10,569 bases of DNA. Source: Crocinitomicaceae bacterium. GTDB lineage: Bacteria; Bacteroidota; Bacteroidia; Flavobacteriales_D; Crocinitomicaceae. Both the position numbers and the translations under genes were made by a program. The notes below the pieces were generated by a model. That model was not told the origin of the DNA. It searched no databases and worked only from the letters and a program-made list of their open reading frames with translations. How positions within the stretch are numbered: the first letter of the stretch is position 1; every line of letters starts with the position of its first letter. Location: the NCBI GenBank assembly GCA_024643585.1, contig JAHEMP010000061.1:1-10569 (forward strand). The letters are read 5' to 3'. Of this stretch, positions 1 through 7,400 are shown one piece after another.

Positions 1-725
1 TTGTTTGGATCGGTTAACTCGTATGTTTCATCCGCAACGGCAAACCAATCTGTTTGGTAATGCTTACCAGAATGAAAAACGCCTTTTAATGTGTCGTTCT
101 TTAAATCGGCAATAAAAAGAAAAGCATGAGATCCATCGAAACAAGATAGATACAATTTGTCATCGTAAAAATTACCATCCAAATACCGATAGTCTCCAGT
201 TTCTGTCAGAAAAGTTCCAGACAAAGAGGATTGATTTTGTTCAAATAAACCAATCGCAGGAAAAGATTCATTAGTGCCAGGAGAAAATTCTGTCCTCCAT
301 TTTTTTGAAAGGTGCTTTGTTGATTTTGTTCCAGTGTTTTGACATTCAAAAATTTCACCCTCACAATAATGCGCTTTTAAAGGTACGGTGTAATATCCTT
401 TTCGGTTTTTATTGTGCCAATAACCATTTATGTTTTTTTTCGATTGCACATATAGATATAAATCAGCATCAAACTCTGGAAAGGAGTAAACCAAAGTATC
501 CCCTATTGATGTTATGTAAGTCAAATTTATTTGTTCATCACCATTTCTTATTTGAACACGAATGTGTTCGTCTGTTTTACCAAAAACCATACGAAAAGGT
601 AAATCGGTGGTAGAATTGAGTTCTAGCTTACCTATCCAAAAACCAGTCTTTGGCATTGTGGCCGCTGTGGAATATTGAAATAAAAAAGTGAAAAAATAAA
701 GGAATATATACGCTTTATACCTCAT
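1..725 (-). CDS. Exported TlpA-family-like protein, N-terminal half (partial)
   Basis: Reading the minus strand from the ATG at 725-723 gives 241 codons without a stop, running off the left edge, so the C-terminal part is missing. The first ~22 residues are a clear signal peptide (MRYK, then a Phe/Leu/Tyr-rich core ending STA-AT) without a lipobox Cys, so the product is probably periplasmic. The rest is beta-rich, with a motif around residues 195-240 (GDYRYLDG, then LSCFDGSHAFLF, then LKGVFHSGKHY and a trailing DP) that I recognise from the N-terminal domain of Bacteroidota TlpA-type thioredoxin-fold proteins. In those proteins a CxxC thioredoxin domain follows; it would lie outside the window, so disulfide-reductase activity cannot be confirmed. 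The gene is divergent from the sigma-factor operon with about 100 bp between starts. The family call rests on recalled motif similarity; start and signal peptide are read directly. Confidence 0.7.
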   Translation of the reverse strand, partial: MRYKAYIFLYFFTFLFQYSTAATMPKTGFWIGKLELNSTTDLPFRMVFGKTDEHIRVQIRNGDEQINLTYITSIGDTLVYSFPEFDADLYLYVQSKKNINGYWHNKNRKGYYTVPLKAHYCEGEIFECQNTGTKSTKHLSKKWRTEFSPGTNESFPAIGLFEQNQSSLSGTFLTETGDYRYLDGNFYDDKLYLSCFDGSHAFLFIADLKNDTLKGVFHSGKHYQTDWFAVADETYELTDPN

Positions 726-774
726 TTGTTTAAAATACGAAAAGAGTAAAAATAACTTTTTTGCCTTATTTATT

Positions 775-782
775 GACCTTTG
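775..782 (+). promoter_or_regulatory. Possible weak -7 element for the sigma/anti-sigma operon
   Basis: The 103-bp gap between the divergent gene and the sigma factor holds GACCTTTG, one mismatch from the Bacteroidota -7 consensus TAnnTTTG and 46 bp before the ATG. No TTTG sits at the proper distance upstream, so this may be an ECF-type (possibly autoregulated) promoter or no promoter at all. I saw no better candidate for either strand in the gap. Confidence 0.2.
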
Positions 783-828
783 TGCAACCTTTTTGTCAAT
801 TTTGTGGTCATATGAATGCTGTGTTAAT

Positions 829-1365
829 ATGGATAGAGAAAGCTTAATACGAAAAAGTATTCGAGGAGAAGCATTGGCGCAGCGACATTTGTTTGAAAGT
901 TTGGCCCCAAAAATGTTATCCATTTGTATGCGATACTTGGGAAATAAAGAAGAGGCCGAGGATGTTTGTCAGTTGAGTTTCATTAAGCTCTTTAATAATT
1001 TAAAGGACTATAATAATGAAGGATCATTTGATGGTTGGGTGAGAAGGATTTTTGTTAACACATGTCTAGATCAACTCAGAAAGAACAAGAAAACGAAGTA
1101 CGATGTATCAATGGATGATGTAGATTATCGAATTGAAAACAACGACTTCATTATTGAAAACATGGAGGCAAATGATTTAATGAAGATAATAGAGGAACTG
1201 CCAACAGGTTATAGAACTGTTTTTAACTTGTTTGCAGTAGAAGGATATAGTCATAGGGAAATAGCCGAGAAATTGGAGATTACCGAAAACACTTCGAAGT
1301 CACAATTTAAAAGGGCTCGAACACATTTAATGAATAGTTTAGAAAAGTTGCACTATGGCAAATGA
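829..1365 (+). CDS. ECF-type RNA polymerase sigma factor (sigma-70 family)
   Basis: A 178-residue protein with the two-domain layout of extracytoplasmic-function sigma factors. Region 2 covers about residues 18-88 (SLAPKMLSICMRYLGNKEEAED, then FIKLFNNL, then GSFDGWVRRIFVNTCLDQLRK). It binds the core polymerase and melts the -10 DNA. Region 4 covers about residues 120-172, with a helix-turn-helix (GYSHREIAEKL, then ENTSKSQFKRAR) that reads the -35 element. I chose the ATG at 829; a TTG at 793 would add 12 residues (MSILWSYECCVN) with no place in the family. There is no Shine-Dalgarno sequence, as is usual in this phylum. The stop overlaps the next gene by 11 bases, which suggests translational coupling with that gene's product, its probable anti-sigma partner. 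The target regulon cannot be read from the sequence. Confidence 0.93.
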   Translation: MDRESLIRKSIRGEALAQRHLFESLAPKMLSICMRYLGNKEEAEDVCQLSFIKLFNNLKDYNNEGSFDGWVRRIFVNTCLDQLRKNKKTKYDVSMDDVDYRIENNDFIIENMEANDLMKIIEELPTGYRTVFNLFAVEGYSHREIAEKLEITENTSKSQFKRARTHLMNSLEKLHYGK

Positions 1366-2233
1366 TAAATGGATAGAAGATTTAGCCGGTAAACTAAAGG
1401 AACATAGTTCTGAAGTTAATCCAAACATGTGGCAAGGCATCAGCTCCCAAATAGGGGCCGGTTCTGCAGGTGTGGCTGGCGGTCTAGGTTTTGCGAAAAT
1501 AGCAAGCATTGTTTTTCTTGTAGCAGCGGGAGTAACTATTACTTATTTTGCTCTAGACTCTTCTAAAGCTGAAAGTAAAGACACGAAAAACCAAACAATA
1601 GATACAGCTGTCGTTGACAAAGAAAAATTGATTGAATCAAAATCTCCAGATTTGATTCAAAATGCAACAGAAAATAAAAAAGTTCAAGCTTTAACGAACA
1701 ATGAAAAGCGGATTACAAGAACGAAAGAGAATAAGGAGGATGAAAAAACAAGTCAAAGCAATGCAGAGGTGGCTGTTTTTGAAGAGTTAAAAACACCTCA
1801 AGCGCCGGAAAACATATTAAAATCAAAAGAAAAAATAAACCCAGAACAACCCAGAACTATAGAGCAACCAAAAACACAAACGGTTGAACAAGGAATAGAA
1901 GAAGGCGAGAAAACAGTTGTTGAAGAAACGAAAAATGCAGAAATTGTAAAACCAAAAGCAGAGTTTATCAATCTACCCAATACCTTTACTCCCAACAATG
2001 ATGGTGTAAATGATTTCTTTTTTGTTCAATCTGTTGGCTTGATGAACTATGTGTTGATTGTAATGGACGACAGAAACAATGTCTTATGGAAATCATCGAA
2101 TCCAAATGACAAATGGGATGGAAGAAATTTAGGAGGTGAAAAGGTTCTAAACGGAAGTTATTTCTACTTTATAACAGCCGAAGATGAGAATGGAAAGAAA
2201 ATGAATACACACCAGAGACTAGAGATACAGTAA
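1355..2233 (+). CDS. Membrane-anchored anti-sigma-like protein with C-terminal CHU_C (gliding-motility-type) domain
   Basis: A 292-residue protein in four parts. Residues 1-45 are a soluble head (DKWIEDLAGKLKEHSSEVNPNMW) like the N-termini of Bacteroidota anti-sigma-type proteins encoded behind ECF sigma factors. Residues ~47-67 form a single membrane helix (FAKIASIVFLVAAGVTITYF) with no cleavage site. Residues ~68-200 are a Lys/Glu/Thr/Pro-rich, probably disordered stretch. Residues ~203-292 form a CHU_C-like domain, marked by LPNTFTPNNDGVNDFF, then KWDGRNLGG, then LNGSYFYFI. That domain is typical of the C-termini of type IX secretion cargo. The expected topology is head in the cytoplasm, C-terminal domain in the periplasm. 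The 11-base overlap with the sigma gene and the head support an anti-sigma role, which is inferred rather than shown; no zinc-binding HxxxCxxC motif is present. The architecture is unusual because a cargo-type domain sits on a non-secreted anchor. Confidence 0.8.
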   Translation: MANDKWIEDLAGKLKEHSSEVNPNMWQGISSQIGAGSAGVAGGLGFAKIASIVFLVAAGVTITYFALDSSKAESKDTKNQTIDTAVVDKEKLIESKSPDLIQNATENKKVQALTNNEKRITRTKENKEDEKTSQSNAEVAVFEELKTPQAPENILKSKEKINPEQPRTIEQPKTQTVEQGIEEGEKTVVEETKNAEIVKPKAEFINLPNTFTPNNDGVNDFFFVQSVGLMNYVLIVMDDRNNVLWKSSNPNDKWDGRNLGGEKVLNGSYFYFITAEDENGKKMNTHQRLEIQ

Positions 2234-2260
2234 ACTTTATTCTACTACTATGAAGAAACG

Positions 2261-2295
2261 AAAAAACCCTGATTCGAAAGTGTCAGGGTTTTTTT
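2261..2295 (+). terminator. Intrinsic terminator of the sigma/anti-sigma operon
   Basis: A 12-bp perfect stem (AAAAAACCCTGA at 2261-2272 with TCAGGGTTTTTT at 2283-2294) closes a 10-base loop and ends in seven T's, 28 bases after the anti-sigma stop codon. The A-run on the left arm means it could also stop transcription coming from the right. Confidence 0.88.
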
Positions 2296-2316
2296 GGTGC
2301 TCAGCCTGATTGCACG

Positions 2317-2348
2317 AAAAAACCCTCAACTAAAAGTCAAGGGTTTTT
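2317..2348 (-). terminator. Intrinsic terminator after tRNA-Cys (probably bidirectional)
   Basis: AAAAACCCT at 2318-2326 pairs with AGGGTTTTT at 2340-2348. The apex can form a further ACT/AGT pairing (2329-2331 with 2335-2337) across a small internal loop. Read on the minus strand, the stem is followed by six T's and lies 12 bases beyond the 3' end of tRNA-Cys, so it should end the gltX-folB-tRNA transcript. It shares the 13-base string ACGAAAAAACCCT with the neighbouring plus-strand terminator. Confidence 0.8.
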
Positions 2349-2359
2349 CTCTCATTTTG

Positions 2360-2430
2360 AGGTCCCGAGCGGATTCGAACCGCTGTACAAGGTTTTGCAG
2401 ACCTTTGCCTAGCCGCTCGGCCACAGGACC
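2360..2430 (-). tRNA. tRNA-Cys (anticodon GCA)
   Basis: A 71-base minus-strand cloverleaf. The acceptor stem pairs GGTCCTG (2430-2424) with CGGGACC (2367-2361), including one G-U-type pair. The anticodon stem AAGGT/ACCTT encloses the loop CTGCAAA with anticodon GCA at 2398-2396. The T arm is intact, with stem AGCGG/CCGCT around TTCGAAT. The discriminator base is T73 (position 2360), the known identity base of cysteine tRNAs. CCA is not encoded and must be added after transcription. The tRNA starts 33 bases after the folB stop on the same strand and has its own -7 promoter element in that gap. Confidence 0.97.
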
Positions 2431-2443
2431 TTTTTCGTGGGTG

Positions 2444-2451
2444 CAAATATA
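2444..2451 (-). promoter_or_regulatory. -7 promoter element for tRNA-Cys
   Basis: Read on the minus strand this is TATATTTG, a full match to the Bacteroidota -7 consensus TAnnTTTG, ending 13 bases before the first base of the tRNA. A TATG 18 bases further upstream, at the end of folB, could be an imperfect -33 element. The tRNA may thus be transcribed on its own as well as by read-through from folB. Confidence 0.6.
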
Positions 2452-2463
2452 TGAAAAATCTAT

Positions 2464-2826
2464 TTAAACCATAGTTTCTTCAATGATAATTGCAACGTTT
2501 GCAACATCTCCGTCAATTGGTGGTGAATGTTTAATAATTTTAACACGCAAAGAATGGAGTTGTTTAACTTCCAATTTAAGTCGATTTGCTATTCGTTGAC
2601 CAACGTGTTCTATTAGTTTAGAGCGAATCGCCATCTCTTCTTCAACGATCTTATTAATTAATACATAATCAACAGTATCCGACAAGTCGTCTGAAAGGGT
2701 TGATTTTGTGAAATTGGTCTTTACACAGATGTCAACACTGTAATTGCCACCAATTCTGCCCTCTTCAGGAAGACAGCCATGGTAAGCATAAAGCTTAATG
2801 TCGTTAACCTCTATAGTGTGCGTCAT
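2464..2826 (-). CDS. folB: Dihydroneopterin aldolase (FolB)
   Basis: A 120-residue cytoplasmic enzyme of tetrahydrofolate synthesis. It cleaves 7,8-dihydroneopterin to 6-hydroxymethyl-7,8-dihydropterin and glycolaldehyde. The length is normal for the family and the key residues are visible: AYHGCLPEE with the pterin-binding Glu near residue 22, Tyr54 in TVDYVLI, Glu73 in LIEHVGQRIANRL, and Lys99 in VKIIKHSPPI. These align with the active-site Glu, Tyr, Glu and Lys of characterised FolB proteins. I take the ATG at 2826-2824 as start; the TTG one codon earlier is possible but less likely. The start lies five bases past the gltX stop codon, so the two genes are almost certainly cotranscribed and perhaps translationally coupled. 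tRNA-Cys follows on the same strand. Confidence 0.93.
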   Translation of the reverse strand: MTHTIEVNDIKLYAYHGCLPEEGRIGGNYSVDICVKTNFTKSTLSDDLSDTVDYVLINKIVEEEMAIRSKLIEHVGQRIANRLKLEVKQLHSLRVKIIKHSPPIDGDVANVAIIIEETMV

Positions 2827-2831
2827 CAATA

Positions 2832-4337
2832 TTATTTTAAAACTTCAAGACCGGCATTCATTCTTGAAATACATTCCGTCTTGCCTAAAAATGTAGCGAT
2901 TTCAAAAATGCCTGGACCCATGCCTTTACCGGTTAAGAGAAGACGAAATTGAGGCATTGCTGCTCCGAAACCTAAACCTTTGTTTTCTAAGTATGTTTTA
3001 AACGCTGTTTCAACATTAACAGTTGTGAAGTCATCGATGTCTGAAAGAATGTTTAACCACTCTTTCATAATTGCTGGGCTTTCGTCTTTCCATTTTTTAG
3101 AAATCGTTTGTTCGTCGTACTCAGTTGGCTTGTTTATCAAGTAATCTCCTTCTGTAACAATATCGCCTACAAATACGGCCCGCTCTTTCATTAGCTCAGC
3201 CACTTTTGTTAGACGTTCTTCACTTTCTGTTGGATAATAAGCAAGTAACTCATGGCCGAGAGTCTTGTTGTCGAGGGCCTTTAAATATTGCTGTTGAAAC
3301 CATCTTGTTTTATCCGCGTCAAATTTCGCTCCGGATTTTGAAACTCTTTCCAATGAAAAGGCTTTTGTAAGTTCGTCAAGATTAAATAATTCTTGTGGAG
3401 TGCCGGGGTTCCAACCCAAAAAGGCTAACATGTTTATAAATGCTTCTGGTAAATATCCCGCCTCTCTGTATCCCGAATAAAGTTCCCCTTCGGAAGTTGT
3501 CCAATTTAAAGGGAATACAGGAAAGCCCAATCTATCGCCATCTCTTTTTGATAATTTACCATTCCCGTCAGGCCTTAGGAGAAGGGGTAAATGTGCAAAT
3601 TCTGGTGCTTCCCATTCAAACGCTTGATAAAGCAATATATGCAATGGCGCTGAAGGCAACCATTCTTCACCTCTAATAACGTGAGAAATATTCATCAGGT
3701 GATCATCAACAATGTTTGCTAAGTGATAGGTAGGCATACCGTCACTTTTAAATAAAACCTTATCGTCTAAGTTGTTTGTGTTGACAACAACCCAACCACG
3801 TATTAAGTCTTCGAATCTAACATCTTGATTGCGAGGCATTTTCATTCTAATTACGTACGGTTCGCCTGCGTCTAATCTTCGCTGAACTTCTTCGCTTGAT
3901 AATGTTAAAGAGTTTACCATTGAGGAACGGGTTATACTATTGTATTGCCAGTTCGGCATTCCAGCATTTTTAGCATTATCACGCATGCTTGATAATTCAT
4001 CAGAAGAATCAAAAGCATAATAAGCATGACCGTTTTGGATTAAAAGATCAGCATACGGTTTGTACATTTCTTGTCTTTCTGACTGAACATAAGGGCCGTA
4101 TTCTCCACCAAGTCCAGGCCCTTCAGTTGGCATTATTCCGGCCCAACGCAAACTTTCCATTATGTATTCTTGAGCACCAGGAACAAATCTAGTCTGATCG
4201 GTGTCTTCAATTCTGATTAGGAATGTTCCGTTGTGTTTTTTGGCAAATAAATAATTGTATAAGGCTGTTCTGACCCCACCAATGTGTAAAGGACCTGTTG
4301 GTGATGGAGCGAAACGTACGCGAACTTCTTTTGACAT
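2832..4337 (-). CDS. gltX: Glutamyl-tRNA synthetase (GltX)
   Basis: A 501-residue class I aminoacyl-tRNA synthetase that charges tRNA-Glu with glutamate using ATP, in the cytoplasm. The N-terminus VRVRFAPSPTGPLHIGG contains the HIGH-type signature at residues 18-21, and KLSKRDGD at 261-268 is the KMSKS-type signature that stabilises the adenylate. The ARIEDTD-like motif (LIRIEDTDQTRFVPGAQEYI) follows the first signature. The C-terminal anticodon-binding part ends with the expected GKGMGPGIFEIATFLGK region. Length and sequence are typical of Bacteroidota GltX. Since this phylum usually also has GlnRS, I infer a discriminating enzyme, though GlnRS is not in the window. The ATG at 4337 is supported by the signature 17 residues in and by a -7 promoter element just upstream. 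The next gene, folB, starts five bases after the stop. Confidence 0.97.
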   Translation of the reverse strand: MSKEVRVRFAPSPTGPLHIGGVRTALYNYLFAKKHNGTFLIRIEDTDQTRFVPGAQEYIMESLRWAGIMPTEGPGLGGEYGPYVQSERQEMYKPYADLLIQNGHAYYAFDSSDELSSMRDNAKNAGMPNWQYNSITRSSMVNSLTLSSEEVQRRLDAGEPYVIRMKMPRNQDVRFEDLIRGWVVVNTNNLDDKVLFKSDGMPTYHLANIVDDHLMNISHVIRGEEWLPSAPLHILLYQAFEWEAPEFAHLPLLLRPDGNGKLSKRDGDRLGFPVFPLNWTTSEGELYSGYREAGYLPEAFINMLAFLGWNPGTPQELFNLDELTKAFSLERVSKSGAKFDADKTRWFQQQYLKALDNKTLGHELLAYYPTESEERLTKVAELMKERAVFVGDIVTEGDYLINKPTEYDEQTISKKWKDESPAIMKEWLNILSDIDDFTTVNVETAFKTYLENKGLGFGAAMPQFRLLLTGKGMGPGIFEIATFLGKTECISRMNAGLEVLK

Positions 4338-4353
4338 GCAAATAATTTTTCGG

Positions 4354-4361
4354 CAAAGATA
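4354..4361 (-). promoter_or_regulatory. -7 promoter element for gltX-folB
   Basis: On the minus strand this reads TATCTTTG, a full match to TAnnTTTG, ending 16 bases before the gltX ATG. It predicts a very short 5' leader of about ten bases. I could not find a good TTTG at the -33 distance, so the upstream half is weak or degenerate. Confidence 0.6.
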
Positions 4362-4439
4362 AGGTTTTCAGTTCGATGGGACTATTAGTCATGATTGTTA
4401 ATTATTTTTAAGATATGATGTTTTTATAAGCCATTGTTT

Positions 4440-4451
4440 TATCTTAGGAGG
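4440..4451 (+). promoter_or_regulatory. Candidate -7 element and AGGAGG upstream of the DUF4175 gene
   Basis: TATCTTAG (4440-4447) is one mismatch from the Bacteroidota -7 consensus; no clear -33 partner is present. It overlaps AGGAGG (4446-4451), which looks like a Shine-Dalgarno sequence but lies 17 bases before the ATG, too far for normal use. This gap of 131 bp must hold divergent promoters for gltX and the DUF4175 operon; the assignment for the plus strand is tentative. Confidence 0.25.
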
Positions 4452-4468
4452 TTCAATCAAACGTTATT

Positions 4469-7400
4469 ATGTCTGCATTCGATCGCTTGATCATACAAAT
4501 AGATTCTTTCATACGAAAATACTATAAGAATGAAATTATTAAAGGGGTAATTTTCTTTATCGGCGTTCTTATTGGTTCATTCCTATTGGTCACATTTTTA
4601 GAATATGTTGGTCATTTTAATTCGTATGTTCGAGGTCTTCTGTTCTTTAGTTTTATAGGCGTAAACGTTTATATTTTTAGCAAATTCTTGTTTCGTTCCT
4701 TGTTGAAGTTATTCTCCTTTGGTAAAAGGATTGATAGACATCAAGCGGCAGGTATAATAGGCACTTTCTTTCCACAAATTTCAGATAGGTTAGTAAATAC
4801 CTTACAGTTAAATGACTCTTCAAATGTTGGTAATTTTGAACTTATCCGTGCCAGCGTGTTGCAGCGTTCAAAAGCTTTAGGTGTTTTTAACTTTGGTGAG
4901 GCTGTAGATATAGCATCCAACAGGAAATACGCAAAATGGTTGGCACCCTTGTTTTTGGTTCTTTTAACGGTCGCCCTTTTTGCCCCAAGGATTTTAATGC
5001 AGGGTACAGAGCGAGTGGTGAATTATGACAAAGAATATATTCCGGAAGCACCGTTTCAATTTATTTTATTGAATAATGGACTAAGAGTTGATGAAGGTGG
5101 TGATTTAAATATTGAGGTAAAACTTTCTGGCGCTTCCTTGCCCGACAAATTGTATTTAGTGTCGGATCAAGGAAAATACTTGATGAACTGGGAAAAGAAA
5201 AACGAAGCCTCTTATACGTTGTCTAAGCTTTCTTCAAATTTTGATTTTCATTTTGAAGCAAATGGCTTTAAATCAGACAGCTATAAAGTTTCAATTTTGC
5301 CTATCACCAGTATCGGCAAACTTGAAGCAAGTATACATTATCCGAGTTATCTTGGGAGGAAAGATGAAGTGATTCGAAACTCTGCGGATTTGTCGGTTCC
5401 AGAAGGGTCTATTGTGGAGTGGTCAATTCTAACAAAGAATACGAAGAAGGTTGAATTAATGGATGGAGTCAAAAGGGAAGTGTTTGAATCTGAAGGCTTT
5501 AAATTTAAAAGAACGGTTAAATCGGATTTGTCTCTGAAGTTTAGGATGGAAAATGTGCAAACAGGTGCCATTGACTCCTCAAGCATGTTTATTGATGTTG
5601 TTCGGGATGCGTTTCCTTCAATAATAGTGCGTGAGATGAAGGACTCGATAAGTGATGGGCTCCGCTTTTTTAAAGGCCTGATTAATGATGATTATGGATT
5701 GTCAAATTTGGCTTTCAAGTATGTTGTCATAGGAAAAGATGGTAAGAGAAGAGAAGAAAGAATTCATGTTTTACAGCCTAACGGTACAGATCAATCGTTT
5801 GATTTTGCAGTTGATTTTAGGAGAGAAGATCTAAAAATAGAGGATAGAATCGAATATTATTTTGTTGTAAGCGATAACGATGGAGTAAATGGCGCTAAAA
5901 GCACTAAAAGTCAACTATTTACGTATGTCTTACCTAGTTTAGAGGAATTGAACGACCAAAGGAAAGAAGAACAAGAAAAGACCCAAGAAGAATTGGCGGA
6001 ATTATTGAAAAGAACTAAGGATTTTCAGAAGGATGTTGAGCGATTGAAAAAGGAAATAATGAATAGTAAATCGGTTGATTGGAAAGCAAAAAATCAATTG
6101 GAAAAATTAAAATCAGACCAGTTTGAGCTGAACAAGTCGCTTGAGAATCTTCAACAGAACATGGAAAAGAGTGTTGAGGAAAAGAATCAGTTGTCGGAAA
6201 TGGATCCGTTGTTGTTGGAGAAACAGGCTCAGGTGGAAGAATTAATGAAGGAGTTGATGGATGAGGAAATGATGGAGCTCCTTAAAAAGTTGGAGGAGTT
6301 GATGAAAGCTCAGAACAAAGATGAGATTCAAAATGAACTTGAAAAATTGAATGAAAATGCTGAGAACAGAAATAAACAATTGGATCGTACTTTGGAGATG
6401 CTGAAAAAATTGCAGGTTAACGAAAAAATTGATGATATAGAAAAAGAGCTCAAGGCTTTGGCGGAAGAACAAAGAAAATTAAAGGATGATATAGAAAAGG
6501 AAAAGGTTGGCAAGGATAAAGGAGTAGAAGAGCAAGATAAGTTGAATGAGAAATTTAACGACATAAAAGAAGACTTAAAGGAGCTCAAGGAATTAAATGA
6601 AAAATTGGAGCGACCATTGAACCTTGATGAAAAGAAGGAAGAGCAGGATAAGATTTCAGATGAAATGAAAGAAGCCTCAGAAAGTCTGGACAAAAACAAG
6701 AAGGGAAAAGCGTCTGACAAGCAGCAAGAGAGTGCGGAAGATCTTGATAAACTAGCTGAGGAGTTAGCAAAAATGCAAGACGAGGCGAATTCGGAGCAAG
6801 AAGGCGAGGATATTGAAATGTTAAGAAGAATTCTTAAAAACTTAATGACGCTTTCTTTTGAGCAAGAAGCGGTAATGAAGAGGTTTAACAAAGTGAATGA
6901 TACGGACCCTGCCTATAAATATTATGGTCGAAGACAAAGATCAATTATAGATGACACGAAAATGGTCAAAGATTCTCTTGAAACGTTAGCGAAAAGACAA
7001 CCCAAGATAGCTTCATTTGTTGATGCAGAATTGAATGAAATTAGGAAAAACCATTCTTTGGCAGTGGAGGACATCGACGAACACCGAAGAAAAGAGTTAG
7101 GTCAACATCAGCAGTATGTTATGACGAGCTATAACAATTTGGCGTTGTTGTTAAATGAAAGCCTTGAAAGTATGCAGCAGGCTGCGCAAGAAAAGAAATC
7201 GGGCTCAGGTAGTTGTGATAAACCCGGCGGAAAGGGCAAACCAAAACCTGGACAAGGTAGTCCAGGGGCATCCGACATGAAGCAAATGCTTAAAAAGCAA
7301 TTGGAGGCTATGGAAAAGGGAAATAGTCCTGGAGGTAAAAAACCTGGCGACTCTCCAGGAGGTGATATTCCTGGTGGAAAAGATGGTCCTGGTCAAGGAG

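Noticed and set aside
305..613. A 102-codon plus-strand open frame near the left edge
   Set aside because: It lies opposite the signal-peptide-bearing minus-strand gene, which is open for 241 codons and has recognisable motifs; the plus-strand translation looks like random Cys/His-rich sequence.
793..828. TTG at 793 as the sigma-factor start
   Set aside because: The added 12 residues do not resemble the family N-terminus; the ATG at 829 begins the typical ECF start.
6328..6891. A 187-codon open frame on the minus strand, rich in Ser, Phe and Leu, inside the DUF4175 gene
   Set aside because: It is the antisense of the Lys/Glu-rich coiled coil, whose GAA/AAA/GAG codons rarely yield stops on the other strand. 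It has no family resemblance and the sense gene is clear.
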